NCBI GenBank assembly: GCA_963829585.1
Contig: CAWHJD010000025.1
Span: 18,611-82,610, forward strand
Reading direction: 5' to 3'
DNA from: Sva-07 sp963829585
GTDB lineage: Bacteria; Actinomycetota; Acidimicrobiia; Acidimicrobiales; Ilumatobacteraceae
Length of the DNA stretch: 64,000 bases
Below, one piece after another: positions 1-8,773 of the stretch. How positions within the stretch are numbered: the first letter of the stretch is position 1; each line of letters starts with the position of its first letter. The notes under the pieces were generated by a model, which worked only from the letters and a program-made list of their open reading frames with translations, had not been told where the DNA came from and did no database searches. Made by a program: the position numbers and the translations under genes.

Positions 1-194
1 TCCCGACCTACATCGACGAGGGTGACACGAGCGCCACCGAGACCCACGCGTTCCTTGCCCCGATTGTGCTCGGCGACCAACTCGATCCCATCGAGGTGGC
101 GTTGACTCTCGCCGATCTCACCGAAGCCGACGAGACCCCGGAGGAGACTTTCCTTCCGGCAGGCATCGTCGAGGCACTCGACGCACTGCTCTGA
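1..194 (+). CDS. C-terminal fragment of an unrecognised protein
   Basis: A reading frame with codons starting at position 3 is open from the window edge to a TGA at 192-194. It gives about 63 residues, rich in Asp, Glu and Thr, with no Cys or obvious catalytic motif. The start lies outside the window. The composition is that of a soluble, acidic protein tail and I do not recognise the family. It converges on the large minus-strand regulator that ends at 290, with a gap of about 95 bases. Confidence 0.5.
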   Translation, partial: PTYIDEGDTSATETHAFLAPIVLGDQLDPIEVALTLADLTEADETPEETFLPAGIVEALDALL

Positions 195-289
195 GGGTGC
201 CCGGCGCTGATCGGCTGCATCGTCGAACGGCGCCGACGATTGGGATCGCTCCACCTCCTCATCACCCGTTGGTGTCTGCGAGCCGAGGC

Positions 290-3200
290 TCAACAGCTCG
301 GCGTTGCTGCGTCGGTGCCGAACTGCATCCATTCGTCGTCGCTGAGTGACCGTCCGGCGAGTTTGCACACATGCGCGCGCCAATCGTCAGGATCGGTGGT
401 CCACGTCTCGACCCCGCGGCCGGTGACGACGGCGAATGAGTCCGCGTCGATCCATTGCATCGGCGGTCCGAGCGGGGTCGGTACCGGGTAGGGACGACCG
501 ATCGAGGTGCCGCTGGCGACGTCCCAGAGTTGGATGCCATCACTGCCACCGGAGAGCAGCATCCTGCCGTCCGGACTCATTGCCAGCCCGATCGACAAGC
601 CGGATGGACTCTGCATCTTCGGCGCGACGAGTTCACGAGACGTGACGTCCAGCAAGGAGATGTCGTTCGCGGTGCTGGTCACCGCGATGACGTCGCCGGA
701 CACACCGAACTCGAGATCCAGTGCACCCCCCTCACCACGGGCGAGCGGTTCGCCGACCGGCTGCATCGTCGCTGTGTCCCAGATCATCGCTGCCCCACGG
801 TGATTTGCTGCGACGAAGCGACGGGAATCTGGGGAGAAGGACAGCGAAGTCACCCATGCACCGCGCAGCGGATCGACGTCCTCGGTGACGGCGTCGAGGT
901 CATCGACGATGCTCGTTCGCTCGCCGGTTTCGAGGTTGTGCAGGTCGAGTTTCGGCTCGCGGGGATAGGAGATGTCGGAGATCGCCAGCATCCGGTTGTC
1001 GGGGCTGACTGCGACGACCGGGCCCCGTGGCGAGGCGAGCCGATCGATCACGGTGATCGTCGCCGCATCGAACACCACGAGATCGGTCACGCCGCGCCCG
1101 TAGTCGAGGTACGGCACCACGAGCAGCGATCCGTCCGGACTCAGCGTGGCGTTGACCGGCACGCCCGTGGCCGCGGCCGGCACACGGCGGGCGGCGCTCG
1201 TGGTGGCGGAGCGATCCCATACCCACACCTCGCCTCCGGTGAGCAGCGCGACCTTCTCACCGTCGGTACTGATACTCGACACAACGGCGCCACCGGGGGG
1301 TACCAGCGCGGCGATCGCGGCCGGGAACGGGTCGAGCGAGTGACCGGGCGTGTTGCCCGACAGATCAAAGAGCGCGAGCTGTTCCTCCCCACCCACGAGC
1401 AGGGTCTTGCGGGCCGGGTCGAGCGCGATCGAGGCGACGAGTCCGGCGTGCGGTTCGATGCTCCCCAGATCGGCACCATCGATGCTGGACCATCGGCGCA
1501 GTACACCTGAGGGTCCCGACGCCACGATCACGTCGTCGCTCTCGAACTCGAGCGAGTTGAGTGATTCGACGCCGTAGGTTCGCTGCGTTCGGACGAGCGC
1601 CGCGCCGTCGGGGACCGACCACACCCGGCCGACGCCTCCCCGGTCGACGCTGGCCAGGCGGGTGCCATCTCGGTCGAACGCCAAGTCGGCGTGATAGAGC
1701 GAGGTTCCCACGCCACCGAGGTTGGGCGATGTCGGCAGACCCGTCGTCGCATCCCAGATTCGTACGGCAGTCTCCCGCGAGCCGGTTGCAGTCGCGACGA
1801 ATCGTCCATCGGGGCTGAACGCGACGACGCGAACCAGGTCGCCCTGTGGCGCGAGCGTCGCTTCGACCACACCCGACTCCCAGGCGACGATCTCGGCGGT
1901 CCCGTCGTCGTAGCCGATGGCGAGCCGTGACTGATCGGTCGGATCGAAGTCGACGTCGATTGCGTCCACCGCCCGGTCGAGTTCGGTGACCAGGGATCCG
2001 TCGGAGACGTCGAACACCCGAATCGTTGGACCCGCGAGCGCCACCATGGTTTCGTCAGGGCTCAACGCGACTCGAGTGTTCTGGGTCGGGTCCGAGATCA
2101 CGGTCGTGACGGCACGGCTCTGACGGTCGATGATCTCGACGTTGTCGTTGGTGTGGCGCAGGATGAGCGTGCGGCCGATCTCGACGTGGCTGGTCTCACC
2201 GTCGCGCGGGATGAAGCCTGCGAACCCGGCCGGTTGCGCAACGATCGCTGATTGCATCGCCCCGGCCGTCGTCGGTGATGGGCTCAGGTCGTATGCCGCG
2301 GCTGCCAGCAGCAGCGCGCGGGCCGGGATCCTCTCCGCGTCGGCAGCGGCCTGCGCGACGAGGCGGTCCACGTCCGATACCGCTCGGGCGGTCTCGGCCT
2401 CGTCACGAGCGACGTCGGCGACCTCGCGGGCGTCGACCGCAACCGCTCGTTGGTCGGCCGCCAGTGCAGCCTGGTCGCGTGCGTCAGCTTCGGCCTCGCG
2501 GGCGTCTGCACGGCGATCGTCGGCGCGGCCCGACTGGACCATGGCGAGGCTTCCGGCCACCAGCGCGAGGACCGCAGCGCAGCTCGCCGCGGCGGTGAGC
2601 CGTCGAAGCCGCCGGTGCTGGCGGTGCTGCTCGGCCGCACGGGCTGCCCGCTCGGCGGACTCCTGCGCTGCCAGCGCCTCGCTCGACGCGATGAACTCGG
2701 ACTCGATCGACCCGAGCGCGCCAGGGTGAGCCGCGGTCCAGGCGGCAACCGATTCGAGTCGGGCACCGCGGTACAGCTCGCCGTCGTCACGACCGGAATC
2801 AGCCCACGAATGAGCGGCGGCGCCGAGGTTGCGGACGAGGAGCAGCCCGTCACGGTCCTCGTCGATCCAGGCGCCGAGCCGGTCCCACGTGCCGATCAGA
2901 GCTTCGTGGGCGATCTCGACGGTTGGCTGACGCGACTGCGGGTCCCGATCGAACGTCAGCAGTCTGGCGGCACCGAACTGCTCGAGCACGTGGTCGACCG
3001 CGGCGCTGCTCCCGGCCAGCCCGTCGAGTTCGCGCCGCTGGACGCGGCGCCGCGTGTCACCCGTTCCCTCGCCGACGGTCACCAGGCGGGTGAACACCTG
3101 TCGAACCAGCGCCCGCTCGTCGGTCGGACCGTCGCCGTACACGGCTTCGGCGCGGCGTGCCAACCCGCCTTCGATGCCGCCCATCGCCTCGTAGGCGTTC

Positions 3201-4552
3201 ACGGTGAGTCGGTTCGAATCTCGCCGATCGCAGAGTTCGACCAGTGCGTGCTGGAGGAGCGGGAGTGAGCCATTGCGGTCGAAATCGCGGACGAGGAGAC
3301 GAATGAGACCGGGCTCGAACTCCAGTCCCACGAGGTCGGCGGGACCCTCGATCGCTGCCACCAGATCGTCGTCGATCGGCGCCGTTGCCACCACGTGGCA
3401 GCGCTGGAGCAGCTGACCGAAGCGTGGGTACCGCAGCGGGCGGTCGTAGAAGTCCGCTCGCAACGTGAGCACGACGCGGATGTTCCCGGTGCCGGCGGAC
3501 ACTGCCGCAGTGATCATGTCGATGAATTCGCGGCGGTCGTCCGGATTCACCGACGCCGAGAACAGTTCCTCGAACTGATCGACGACGAACAGCAGTGTGA
3601 AGTCCGCCGGCAACGCCGCCGCCGCACACCGGGCCAGCACGTCGCCACCCCGGGTGCGTTCCTCGTCGAAGCCCTCGAGCGGGCGAACTGCCACGGCGTC
3701 GAGGGCCGATCGACACGACGCGAACGGATTGTCGCCGGGCGTCATCCTGGCGACGAACCAGTCGACCGAATCTCCGACTCCACCCTCGCGCAGCGCAGGC
3801 ACCAGCCCTGCGTGCACGACGCTGGACTTGCCGCTGCCGGATGCCCCGATGACCGCAATCAAGTTCCCCTCGGCGCCGCGCTCGGCGAGTCGCGAGAGCA
3901 TCGCCTTGACCAGCCGGTCACGCCCGAAGAACACGTCGGCGTCGGACTCCTGGAACGAACGCAGCCCGACATAGGGGTTGCGCTCGACGACGGACGGTTC
4001 GGCCGGACCGTCGTTTCCTCCGGTCAGTGCCATGACGAGCGCCTCACCGAACGCCTGCACCGAATCGAACTGCTCGTCGGTGCTCCGCACCGCACCCCGT
4101 TCGATCACCTCGCGGGCGCCGGGGCCGGTGTCGGCCGGTGCGATCGACGCCAACCACATCGCGACGCCGCGCTGGTCGACCGACGGCGATGCGCCGCGCA
4201 GGCCGCCGGCGAGTCCGCCCGGTCGAATCGTGACCTGCCCGCTGGGACCGACCCGGATCGTCGTGGCGTCGAGCTGGCCGTGGGCCAGGCCGTTCACGTG
4301 GAGGTGCTGGACCGCGGAGGTGACCTGACCGACGATGGACACGAATGACGCAGTGTCGACCGGTGCGCCCATGAACGGGTTCGCGTCCGGCGTCGGGGGC
4401 GTGACGAAGTAGGCGCCCGCTGCGTCACGCCAGCAGTCGGTGACGGCGACCAGGTGCTCATGGGTGACCGCCCGCATGCGCTGCGCCTCACCTTCGAATC
4501 GCGTACGTACGTCGGGTCGCAAGCGACCGCGTGGTCCACCACGGTCAACCAC
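290..4552 (-). CDS. Pseudokinase-nSTAND1-TM-WD40 part of a giant SARP regulator (frame-split)
   Basis: This 1420-residue frame continues the SARP gene read from 5508. Residues about 25-190 resemble a Ser/Thr kinase fold, but the HRD loop reads HGQLD, so it is probably a pseudokinase. An nSTAND1-type NTPase follows: the NPYVGLRSF entry motif near 191, P-loop GASGSGKSS near 236 and Walker B VVDQFEEL near 324. Then come a membrane helix (about 652-672), an Ala/Arg/Asp-rich coiled coil and a WD40 beta-propeller to the C-terminus. The nominal GTG start at 4552 has no convincing ribosome site, and its first residues are only the overlap with the upstream frame. True homology begins near 4510. I infer one protein of about 1740 residues that senses a signal and controls transcription. 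The SARP, NTPase and WD40 assignments are firm; the kinase-like part is less so. Confidence 0.8.
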   Translation of the reverse strand: MVDRGGPRGRLRPDVRTRFEGEAQRMRAVTHEHLVAVTDCWRDAAGAYFVTPPTPDANPFMGAPVDTASFVSIVGQVTSAVQHLHVNGLAHGQLDATTIRVGPSGQVTIRPGGLAGGLRGASPSVDQRGVAMWLASIAPADTGPGAREVIERGAVRSTDEQFDSVQAFGEALVMALTGGNDGPAEPSVVERNPYVGLRSFQESDADVFFGRDRLVKAMLSRLAERGAEGNLIAVIGASGSGKSSVVHAGLVPALREGGVGDSVDWFVARMTPGDNPFASCRSALDAVAVRPLEGFDEERTRGGDVLARCAAAALPADFTLLFVVDQFEELFSASVNPDDRREFIDMITAAVSAGTGNIRVVLTLRADFYDRPLRYPRFGQLLQRCHVVATAPIDDDLVAAIEGPADLVGLEFEPGLIRLLVRDFDRNGSLPLLQHALVELCDRRDSNRLTVNAYEAMGGIEGGLARRAEAVYGDGPTDERALVRQVFTRLVTVGEGTGDTRRRVQRRELDGLAGSSAAVDHVLEQFGAARLLTFDRDPQSRQPTVEIAHEALIGTWDRLGAWIDEDRDGLLLVRNLGAAAHSWADSGRDDGELYRGARLESVAAWTAAHPGALGSIESEFIASSEALAAQESAERAARAAEQHRQHRRLRRLTAAASCAAVLALVAGSLAMVQSGRADDRRADAREAEADARDQAALAADQRAVAVDAREVADVARDEAETARAVSDVDRLVAQAAADAERIPARALLLAAAAYDLSPSPTTAGAMQSAIVAQPAGFAGFIPRDGETSHVEIGRTLILRHTNDNVEIIDRQSRAVTTVISDPTQNTRVALSPDETMVALAGPTIRVFDVSDGSLVTELDRAVDAIDVDFDPTDQSRLAIGYDDGTAEIVAWESGVVEATLAPQGDLVRVVAFSPDGRFVATATGSRETAVRIWDATTGLPTSPNLGGVGTSLYHADLAFDRDGTRLASVDRGGVGRVWSVPDGAALVRTQRTYGVESLNSLEFESDDVIVASGPSGVLRRWSSIDGADLGSIEPHAGLVASIALDPARKTLLVGGEEQLALFDLSGNTPGHSLDPFPAAIAALVPPGGAVVSSISTDGEKVALLTGGEVWVWDRSATTSAARRVPAAATGVPVNATLSPDGSLLVVPYLDYGRGVTDLVVFDAATITVIDRLASPRGPVVAVSPDNRMLAISDISYPREPKLDLHNLETGERTSIVDDLDAVTEDVDPLRGAWVTSLSFSPDSRRFVAANHRGAAMIWDTATMQPVGEPLARGEGGALDLEFGVSGDVIAVTSTANDISLLDVTSRELVAPKMQSPSGLSIGLAMSPDGRMLLSGGSDGIQLWDVASGTSIGRPYPVPTPLGPPMQWIDADSFAVVTGRGVETWTTDPDDWRAHVCKLAGRSLSDDEWMQFGTDAATPSC

Positions 4553-5508
4553 ACCGGTTCCGACGATCGTGGCGCGGTGGCTCGGTACGTGACGGTCACC
4601 GGCGTGGTCGCGATGGCCTCGGACAGCTCGTAACCGCTGGCGACGGTGACGGGGGTGACCCCACCGACCGCGGCCAGATCATGGTCGAGGATCGCCCGCT
4701 GGAGTTCGCGCAGCTCCGGTGATGGTTCGACGCCGAGCTCTTCGGCGAGCGTCGAGCGGAACTCGGCGTAGGCCCGCAGCGCCTCGGCCTGGCGCTGCCC
4801 GCGATAGAGCGCTCGCATGTGGAGGGCGCGGGCCCGTTCTCGCAGTGGGTGCTCCCACACGATTCGGGCTGCCTCGGCGATGGCGTCGTCGGTGCGCCCC
4901 AGCAGCAGGAGTGCTTCGACGCGGTGCTCCGCGGTGCTGACGCGAATGTCCTCCAACCGCACGGCTGCCGGGCGGGCCCAGTCTTCGGTCTCGTATCCCT
5001 CGAATGCCCTGCCGCGCCACAGCGCCAGCGCCGCCTCGATGGATCCCAGCGCGCGTGACGCATCACCGTTGGTGAGCGCTGCCGATCCGTCGGCGGCGAG
5101 CGCCTCGAACCGTTCGGCGTCGTGGTCGTCGGCGCTCAGCGCGAGGACGTAGCCGCCCTGCCGCGTGAGCAGCGTCGCGTCGGCGTCGGGGCCGAGGAGG
5201 TTGCGCAACCGCCACACGTTGGTTCGCAGCGTGCGTAACGCGTGCGTTTCGCCATCGTCCGGCCACATCACATCGATCAGGCGGTCGGTGGACACCACCG
5301 TGTTGGCGTGCACCACCAAGAGCGCGAGCAGCTGGCGCAACCGCGGCGACGTGAACTCGACCGCGACGCCATCGACCATCAACTCGATCGGGCCGAGGAC
5401 GTTGACCCGTCGGCCGGCCGCGAGCTGGTCACGGGGGACGGGGGAATGCCCACCGGAACGAGCTCGGGCGGCCGACGCTGTCACAGCGCCATCCCACCGG
5501 CTCGACAT
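4294..5508 (-). CDS. SARP/BTAD-family transcriptional regulator, N-terminal part of the split giant protein
   Basis: An OmpR-like winged helix covers residues about 35-105, and a bacterial transcriptional activation domain (BTAD, TPR-like) covers about 130-270 and ends at the ELGVEPSPELRELQ motif. This order defines SARP/AfsR regulators. Real homology stops near residue 335. The last 70 residues are Arg/Ser/Thr-rich nonsense, and the expected continuation (TRFEGEAQRMRAV) lies in the frame of the neighbouring ORF. The joint falls in a run of the tetranucleotide acgt at 4503-4512, and adding one unit restores a single frame. ATG at 5508 is the first plausible start. The gene is divergent from the lipoprotein at 5602. 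Confidence 0.8.
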   Translation of the reverse strand: MSSRWDGAVTASAARARSGGHSPVPRDQLAAGRRVNVLGPIELMVDGVAVEFTSPRLRQLLALLVVHANTVVSTDRLIDVMWPDDGETHALRTLRTNVWRLRNLLGPDADATLLTRQGGYVLALSADDHDAERFEALAADGSAALTNGDASRALGSIEAALALWRGRAFEGYETEDWARPAAVRLEDIRVSTAEHRVEALLLLGRTDDAIAEAARIVWEHPLRERARALHMRALYRGQRQAEALRAYAEFRSTLAEELGVEPSPELRELQRAILDHDLAAVGGVTPVTVASGYELSEAIATTPVTVTYRATAPRSSEPVWLTVVDHAVACDPTYVRDSKVRRSACGRSPMSTWSPSPTAGVTQRAPTSSRPRRRTRTRSWAHRSTLRHSCPSSVRSPPRSSTST

Positions 5509-5571
5509 CTCAACGAGATCACATCCGCTCGCAACGGTGTGATCCGGCTGAGACCCCCAGTGTTCATGCTG

Positions 5572-5593
5572 CCTTTCGACCCGTAACGAAAGG
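5572..5593 (+). promoter_or_regulatory. Hairpin covering the lipoprotein ribosome-binding site
   Basis: The 7-base arm cctttcg (5572-5578) is perfectly complementary to cgaaagg (5587-5593), with an 8-base loop. The second arm contains the purine-rich Shine-Dalgarno of the lipoprotein that starts at 5602. In mRNA this stem would hide the ribosome site, so it could control translation. This is inference from sequence only; a 7-bp stem can also arise by chance. Confidence 0.35.
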
Positions 5594-5601
5594 AACCAAC
5601 C

Positions 5602-5931
5602 ATGAACTCACGATCGATTCGAATCACGACACTAGCCATCCCGGCACTGCTGCTCTCCCTCGCCGGCTGCAGCAACGACCGCGCTGCCGCGACCGCGGTG
5701 CCCTCGTCGAGCGCACCGGCGACCGACGCGACCGGGACGGCGTACAGAGGAGCAGCGGGGCTAGCAGGGGCCGCGGCGGGCAACTACGAGCCAGCGTTCG
5801 ACGGTACCGACTATGTCGGAGCCGTGGGAGTCGTTGGGGCCGTCGCTGGGAACTACGAACCAGCGTTTGACGGTACCGACTATGTCGGAGCAGCAGGAGT
5901 CGTTGGAGCTGTGGCTGGCAAGTTCCCGTAG
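5602..5931 (+). CDS. Small lipoprotein with tandem 23-residue repeats
   Basis: This is a 109-residue secreted lipoprotein. The signal peptide ends in a clear lipobox (LSLAGC, Cys23), so it should be anchored to the outer face of the membrane. After a Ser/Ala/Thr linker there are two nearly identical 23-residue units starting NYEPAFDGTDYVG (DNA 5782-5850 and 5851-5919), preceded by a diverged half unit (TAYRGAAGLAG). The units are Gly/Ala/Val-rich with conserved Tyr and Asp, and look like extended or beta structure. I do not recognise the family. The start has a good ribosome site (aaagga). It is divergent from the SARP regulator, about 93 bases away, so they may share control. Confidence 0.75.
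   Translation: MNSRSIRITTLAIPALLLSLAGCSNDRAAATAVPSSSAPATDATGTAYRGAAGLAGAAAGNYEPAFDGTDYVGAVGVVGAVAGNYEPAFDGTDYVGAAGVVGAVAGKFP
5782..5919 (+). repeat. Two 69-bp in-frame tandem repeats
   Basis: Two consecutive 69-base units (5782-5850 and 5851-5919) encode nearly the same 23 residues. The second copy differs by a handful of mainly third-position changes. Unit length is a multiple of three, so gain or loss of a unit would keep the reading frame. Confidence 0.85.
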
Positions 5932-6071
5932 CCGGAACGCCCGTATCGTCGTGTGTCACTCCGCGCTGACGATGGGCCGGATTGCAGTGGGTCGATCGCT
6001 CACGACCGTGTGATTCTGGGCGCGGAAGTGGGCGGCGACCGTGGCCGGAGCGTCCGTCCCCGATGGACGAG

Positions 6072-6392
6072 TCAGGTGTCGCTGTCGTCGCCCATCGAGA
6101 TCGGGATGTCCCGGCGGGTGTGCAGAATTCGCCAGACATCCACGACCTCATCGCCGACGAGGTAGAACACCAGATACGGGAAGCGAGCCAGCGGGCGGAC
6201 GCGGAGATCAGGAATCTCGAGCTCGTAGGAGAATCGCAGGCTTCCCGATTGCGGTGACCGACTGATCTGGCCGACGGCCCGCTCGACGGCGTCGACGAAA
6301 CGCACGGCAACGTCAGTGTGCCCCCGATCGGTAATCCCAAGCCGCGAGGCCTTTAGCCGGGTGCGCTGGTCATGATGTCGCTGACCTGTCAT
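6072..6392 (-). CDS. Solitary ParE/RelE-type toxin-like protein
   Basis: The C-terminal two thirds match the ParE fold: an amphipathic helix (AVRFVDAVERAVGQI), then beta strands carrying LRVRPLARFPYLVFY and VWRILHTRRDIP, the typical end of ParE toxins, which act on DNA gyrase or ribosome-bound RNA. ATG at 6392 gives 106 residues. The first 25 residues (RHHDQRTRLKAS) lack the usual opening beta strand, so the N-terminus may be damaged. No antitoxin gene precedes it: the upstream DNA codes for a lipoprotein on the other strand, whose start it overlaps by two bases. It is either an orphan toxin or a decaying remnant. Confidence 0.55.
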   Translation of the reverse strand: MTGQRHHDQRTRLKASRLGITDRGHTDVAVRFVDAVERAVGQISRSPQSGSLRFSYELEIPDLRVRPLARFPYLVFYLVGDEVVDVWRILHTRRDIPISMGDDSDT

Positions 6393-6876
6393 GATCGGTC
6401 GGATGTGGTCCCAGGGCAGGTGGATGGCATGCGTCCTGCTCACGGCTCTCACCGCTGCGTGTGGGTCTGCCGAAGGCGGGGCCAGTCACAACCCGGGCGT
6501 TCTCTATCCGGACCGCGCCAACCAATACCGCGAAGACCAGGAACGCAGGATCGGCGAACCGGTGATGATCGGTGGCTACACGGCAACCGTGACCGAGGCC
6601 GGCTTCGACAGCGAGAGCACATCGATCCGAGTGGAGCTCGAGATCACCAATCGCGATCAGGAGCCCCAGCGGGTCGATGCAACGCAGTGGACACTGGTGA
6701 ACGAGGCAGACGTGAGGCGGTGACGGCGACGTTCTCACGACAGAGCTGGCCGGAGGCGCCACCACCGCTCGGAGGTGTGGTTGGTGGATCCCCGAGAAAC
6801 CGGGGAGTACTACATCCAGTACAAGCCCAAGGGGCTCGACGCAGCGCGAGGCATCTGGCGGGTTACCGTCGACTGA
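6391..6876 (+). CDS. DUF4352-like lipoprotein, interrupted (stop at 6721, domain continues to 6876)
   Basis: A signal peptide with lipobox (LTAACG) is followed by a DUF4352-like immunoglobulin-type domain: VMIGGYTATVTEAGF, then RVELEITNRDQEPQRVDATQWTLV. The open frame ends with TGA at 6721-6723 (110 residues). The remainder of the domain is still readable downstream. A central piece (DVLTTELAGGATT) lies in the +1 frame, and the tail (EVWLVDPRETGEYY to WRVTVD, stop 6874-6876) is back in the original frame. Two compensating indels between about 6700 and 6770 would explain this. The function of such extracellular lipoproteins is mostly unknown. It is either a pseudogene or a sequencing artefact. 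Confidence 0.55.
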
Positions 6877-6982
6877 GACATCGACGTGCACCGAGTCGTT
6901 CCTTGTCGACCAGCCGGAAGAACCGATGCGCTTTCGGGGTGACCCGGATATCGACCGTGAACCCGGAATTTCCCGCTGAGGA

Positions 6983-7612
6983 TCAGGCCATTCGTGTCAC
7001 GAGTGAACGGTGGCCCGATCCGGGTACGAAGAGGCTGCCGGACGCCGACAGCTTCTTGATGTACTCGGCATCACCGTTGCTGGCGGCCGCCGACGCGTCG
7101 ATCGCGGCCGCGTCGGCCCCGATCCCGATCCAGGTCAACTGACCGAAGACGCCATACTCCTGCATCATCAAGCTGACGGGCATGCCGGTCACGGATGTGA
7201 CGTGCTGGGCGACGTCGATCCCCCAGCCAACCGCCTCTGCGTACTGACCGTTGGCGATCACGGCATTCGTGACGACGGCCATCGAACCGACGGGCGGCGG
7301 ATCACCGAGGTCGCCGTGGAGCGGTGTAGCCAGCGAATCCTGGGGCGGGCCGACCACGATGTCTGCGCCCGCGGCGAGCTTTGTCTGGTAGTCGACATCA
7401 CCGTCGAGTGGGGCCGCCTTCGCCGTGAGATCGGCGATGCCCTCGACTCGCATGGTGAACGCGATCGCTCCGATCGGAGCGCCGAAAGCCGCGGCCCAGA
7501 GTGCGACCTCGGTCCCCATCTTGGCCGAGACGGTGGCAGCCATCTCGGTGGCCCAGGCTGCAGCCGCGTCCTCTGGTCCAGCCGTCATCAGCTGGCGTGT
7601 GAAAAGTTGCAT
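6983..7612 (-). CDS. Hypothetical protein with an internal duplication
   Basis: A 209-residue soluble protein. ATG at 7612 (MQLFTRQLM) is preferred to the one five codons upstream because a ggg-rich purine tract precedes it. The two halves resemble each other. Each has a Trp/Ala-rich helix, a hydrophobic strand containing G(T/M)(E/P)V and FG, and a C-terminal helix with D(V/A)(D/E)Y and KL. This suggests a tandem alpha/beta (ferredoxin-like or dimeric-barrel) fold. I do not recognise a named family and see no catalytic residues. Confidence 0.6.
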   Translation of the reverse strand: MQLFTRQLMTAGPEDAAAAWATEMAATVSAKMGTEVALWAAAFGAPIGAIAFTMRVEGIADLTAKAAPLDGDVDYQTKLAAGADIVVGPPQDSLATPLHGDLGDPPPVGSMAVVTNAVIANGQYAEAVGWGIDVAQHVTSVTGMPVSLMMQEYGVFGQLTWIGIGADAAAIDASAAASNGDAEYIKKLSASGSLFVPGSGHRSLVTRMA

Positions 7613-7639
7613 GTCGATCCCCATCTCATCTCGTCGTGA

Positions 7640-7924
7640 TCCGTCGATGACGGACCCCCCATTTGGTGCGTCGGGTTCGACACATCAGGGATTCACAATC
7701 GCGCGAAGTTGGCAGGCCGTCAAGGAAAATGGTCATGATCCATGACTAATGACGAGGATTGCAGCTGAGATGGCGTCGCCGTGCTGCTGTCAAGCGGCTG
7801 CTCGCGAGCACCGACGGCGTGAACTTCGCGCTGTGGGTCGATCGCGCCGGTGGCGCTTCGATCCGACTCCGCGACGACGTCACGAGGAGGTCATGGTGTG
7901 TCGGGCGTCCGCTTCAATGGGGAG
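7640..7924. other. Intergenic stretch without a supported gene
   Basis: About 285 bases lie between the divergent hypothetical gene (start 7612) and the ATP-grasp gene (start 7925). Open frames here are extensions of neighbouring frames without ribosome sites. It must contain the promoters of both genes, but I cannot place -10/-35 elements with confidence. Confidence 0.4.
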
Positions 7925-8773
7925 ATGAAGACCGTAGTGTTGGCGACGGCGTCGTCGATGCCGAAGCCCGACCCCGAGTCGCATCTCTTGGTGACTGCGC
8001 TCGAACAGCGCGGTGTGCGCGCCCGGCTGCTGGCGTGGGACGCCGAGTTCGACTGGTCGTCGACCGACGCGGTGGTGGTGCGTTCGACGTGGGACTACTT
8101 CGAGCGGCTCGACGAGTTCTTGTCGTGGGCCGACGCGGTGGAGTCCGTGTCGCGTCTGGTCAACGCTGCGGCCGTGCTGCGTTGGAACACCCACAAGCGC
8201 TACCTCACCGAACTCATCGAACGCGGCGTTCCCACTGTTCCCACCGCGCTGGTGGAGAAGGGGAGCGCGCTCGCGGACCTCTCGGCACTCTTCCCAGGTT
8301 CGCTCGAGCTTGTGGTGAAGCCTGCCGTATCGATCGGCGCGATCGGCGCGATGCGCGCCTCCGCCAGCGATGCCGGTCTGACCGCACATCTGGCACATCT
8401 GGCGTTGTCCGGTGACGTGCTCGTGCAACCTTTCGTGTCATCAGTTGTCGACCGCGGAGAAACGTCACTGGTGTTCGCTGGACTCGATCTCAGCCACTCG
8501 GTCCGCAAGGTGCCGCGTGCAGGCGAGTATCGAGTCCAGGATCACCACGGCGGAAGCGTTCACCGTTATCAGGCCACTGCCGGCGAGATCGCAGTCGCTC
8601 GTGCCGCCCTTGCGGTGGTGCCTGGTTGCTGCACCTACGCTCGTGTTGACCTCGTCGACACGGCCGACGGCCCGGTCGTCATGGAACTGGAACTCGTCGA
8701 GCCGGCGCTCTTCTTGAACGAAGATCCTGCCGCGCCGGGCCGGTTCGCTGAATCCATCATCTCTGAGGTGTGA
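7925..8773 (+). CDS. ATP-grasp domain protein (RimK/glutathione-synthetase-like)
   Basis: A 282-residue protein. After an N-terminal alpha/beta pre-ATP domain with the DAVVVRSTWDY signature of this ATP-grasp group come the ATP-grasp subdomains: ELVVKPAVSIG (ATP-binding lysine and glycine loop), DVLVQPF, a GETSLVFAG strand and the Mg-binding end VVMELELVEPALFLN. The family ligates a carboxylate to an amine or thiol using ATP. The substrate here cannot be told. ATG at 7925 (MKTVVLATA) is chosen because homology starts there; the frame remains open upstream to about 7850. It stands alone with no partner gene in the same direction. Confidence 0.8.
   Translation: MKTVVLATASSMPKPDPESHLLVTALEQRGVRARLLAWDAEFDWSSTDAVVVRSTWDYFERLDEFLSWADAVESVSRLVNAAAVLRWNTHKRYLTELIERGVPTVPTALVEKGSALADLSALFPGSLELVVKPAVSIGAIGAMRASASDAGLTAHLAHLALSGDVLVQPFVSSVVDRGETSLVFAGLDLSHSVRKVPRAGEYRVQDHHGGSVHRYQATAGEIAVARAALAVVPGCCTYARVDLVDTADGPVVMELELVEPALFLNEDPAAPGRFAESIISEV

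Noticed and set aside
4294..4505. C-terminal 70 residues of the SARP frame as a real domain
   Set aside because: The stretch is Arg/Ser/Thr-rich with no structure and is simply the wrong frame after the break.
6893..6995. A short minus-strand frame with a protein-like stretch (FTVDIRVTPKAHRFF)
   Set aside because: It has no start codon after the upstream stop and only about 37 codons. It may be a degraded remnant but cannot be supported as a gene.
7759..8415. Long plus-strand frame overlapping the ATP-grasp gene
   Set aside because: It is out of frame with the conserved ATP-grasp motifs and Arg-rich; a shadow frame.
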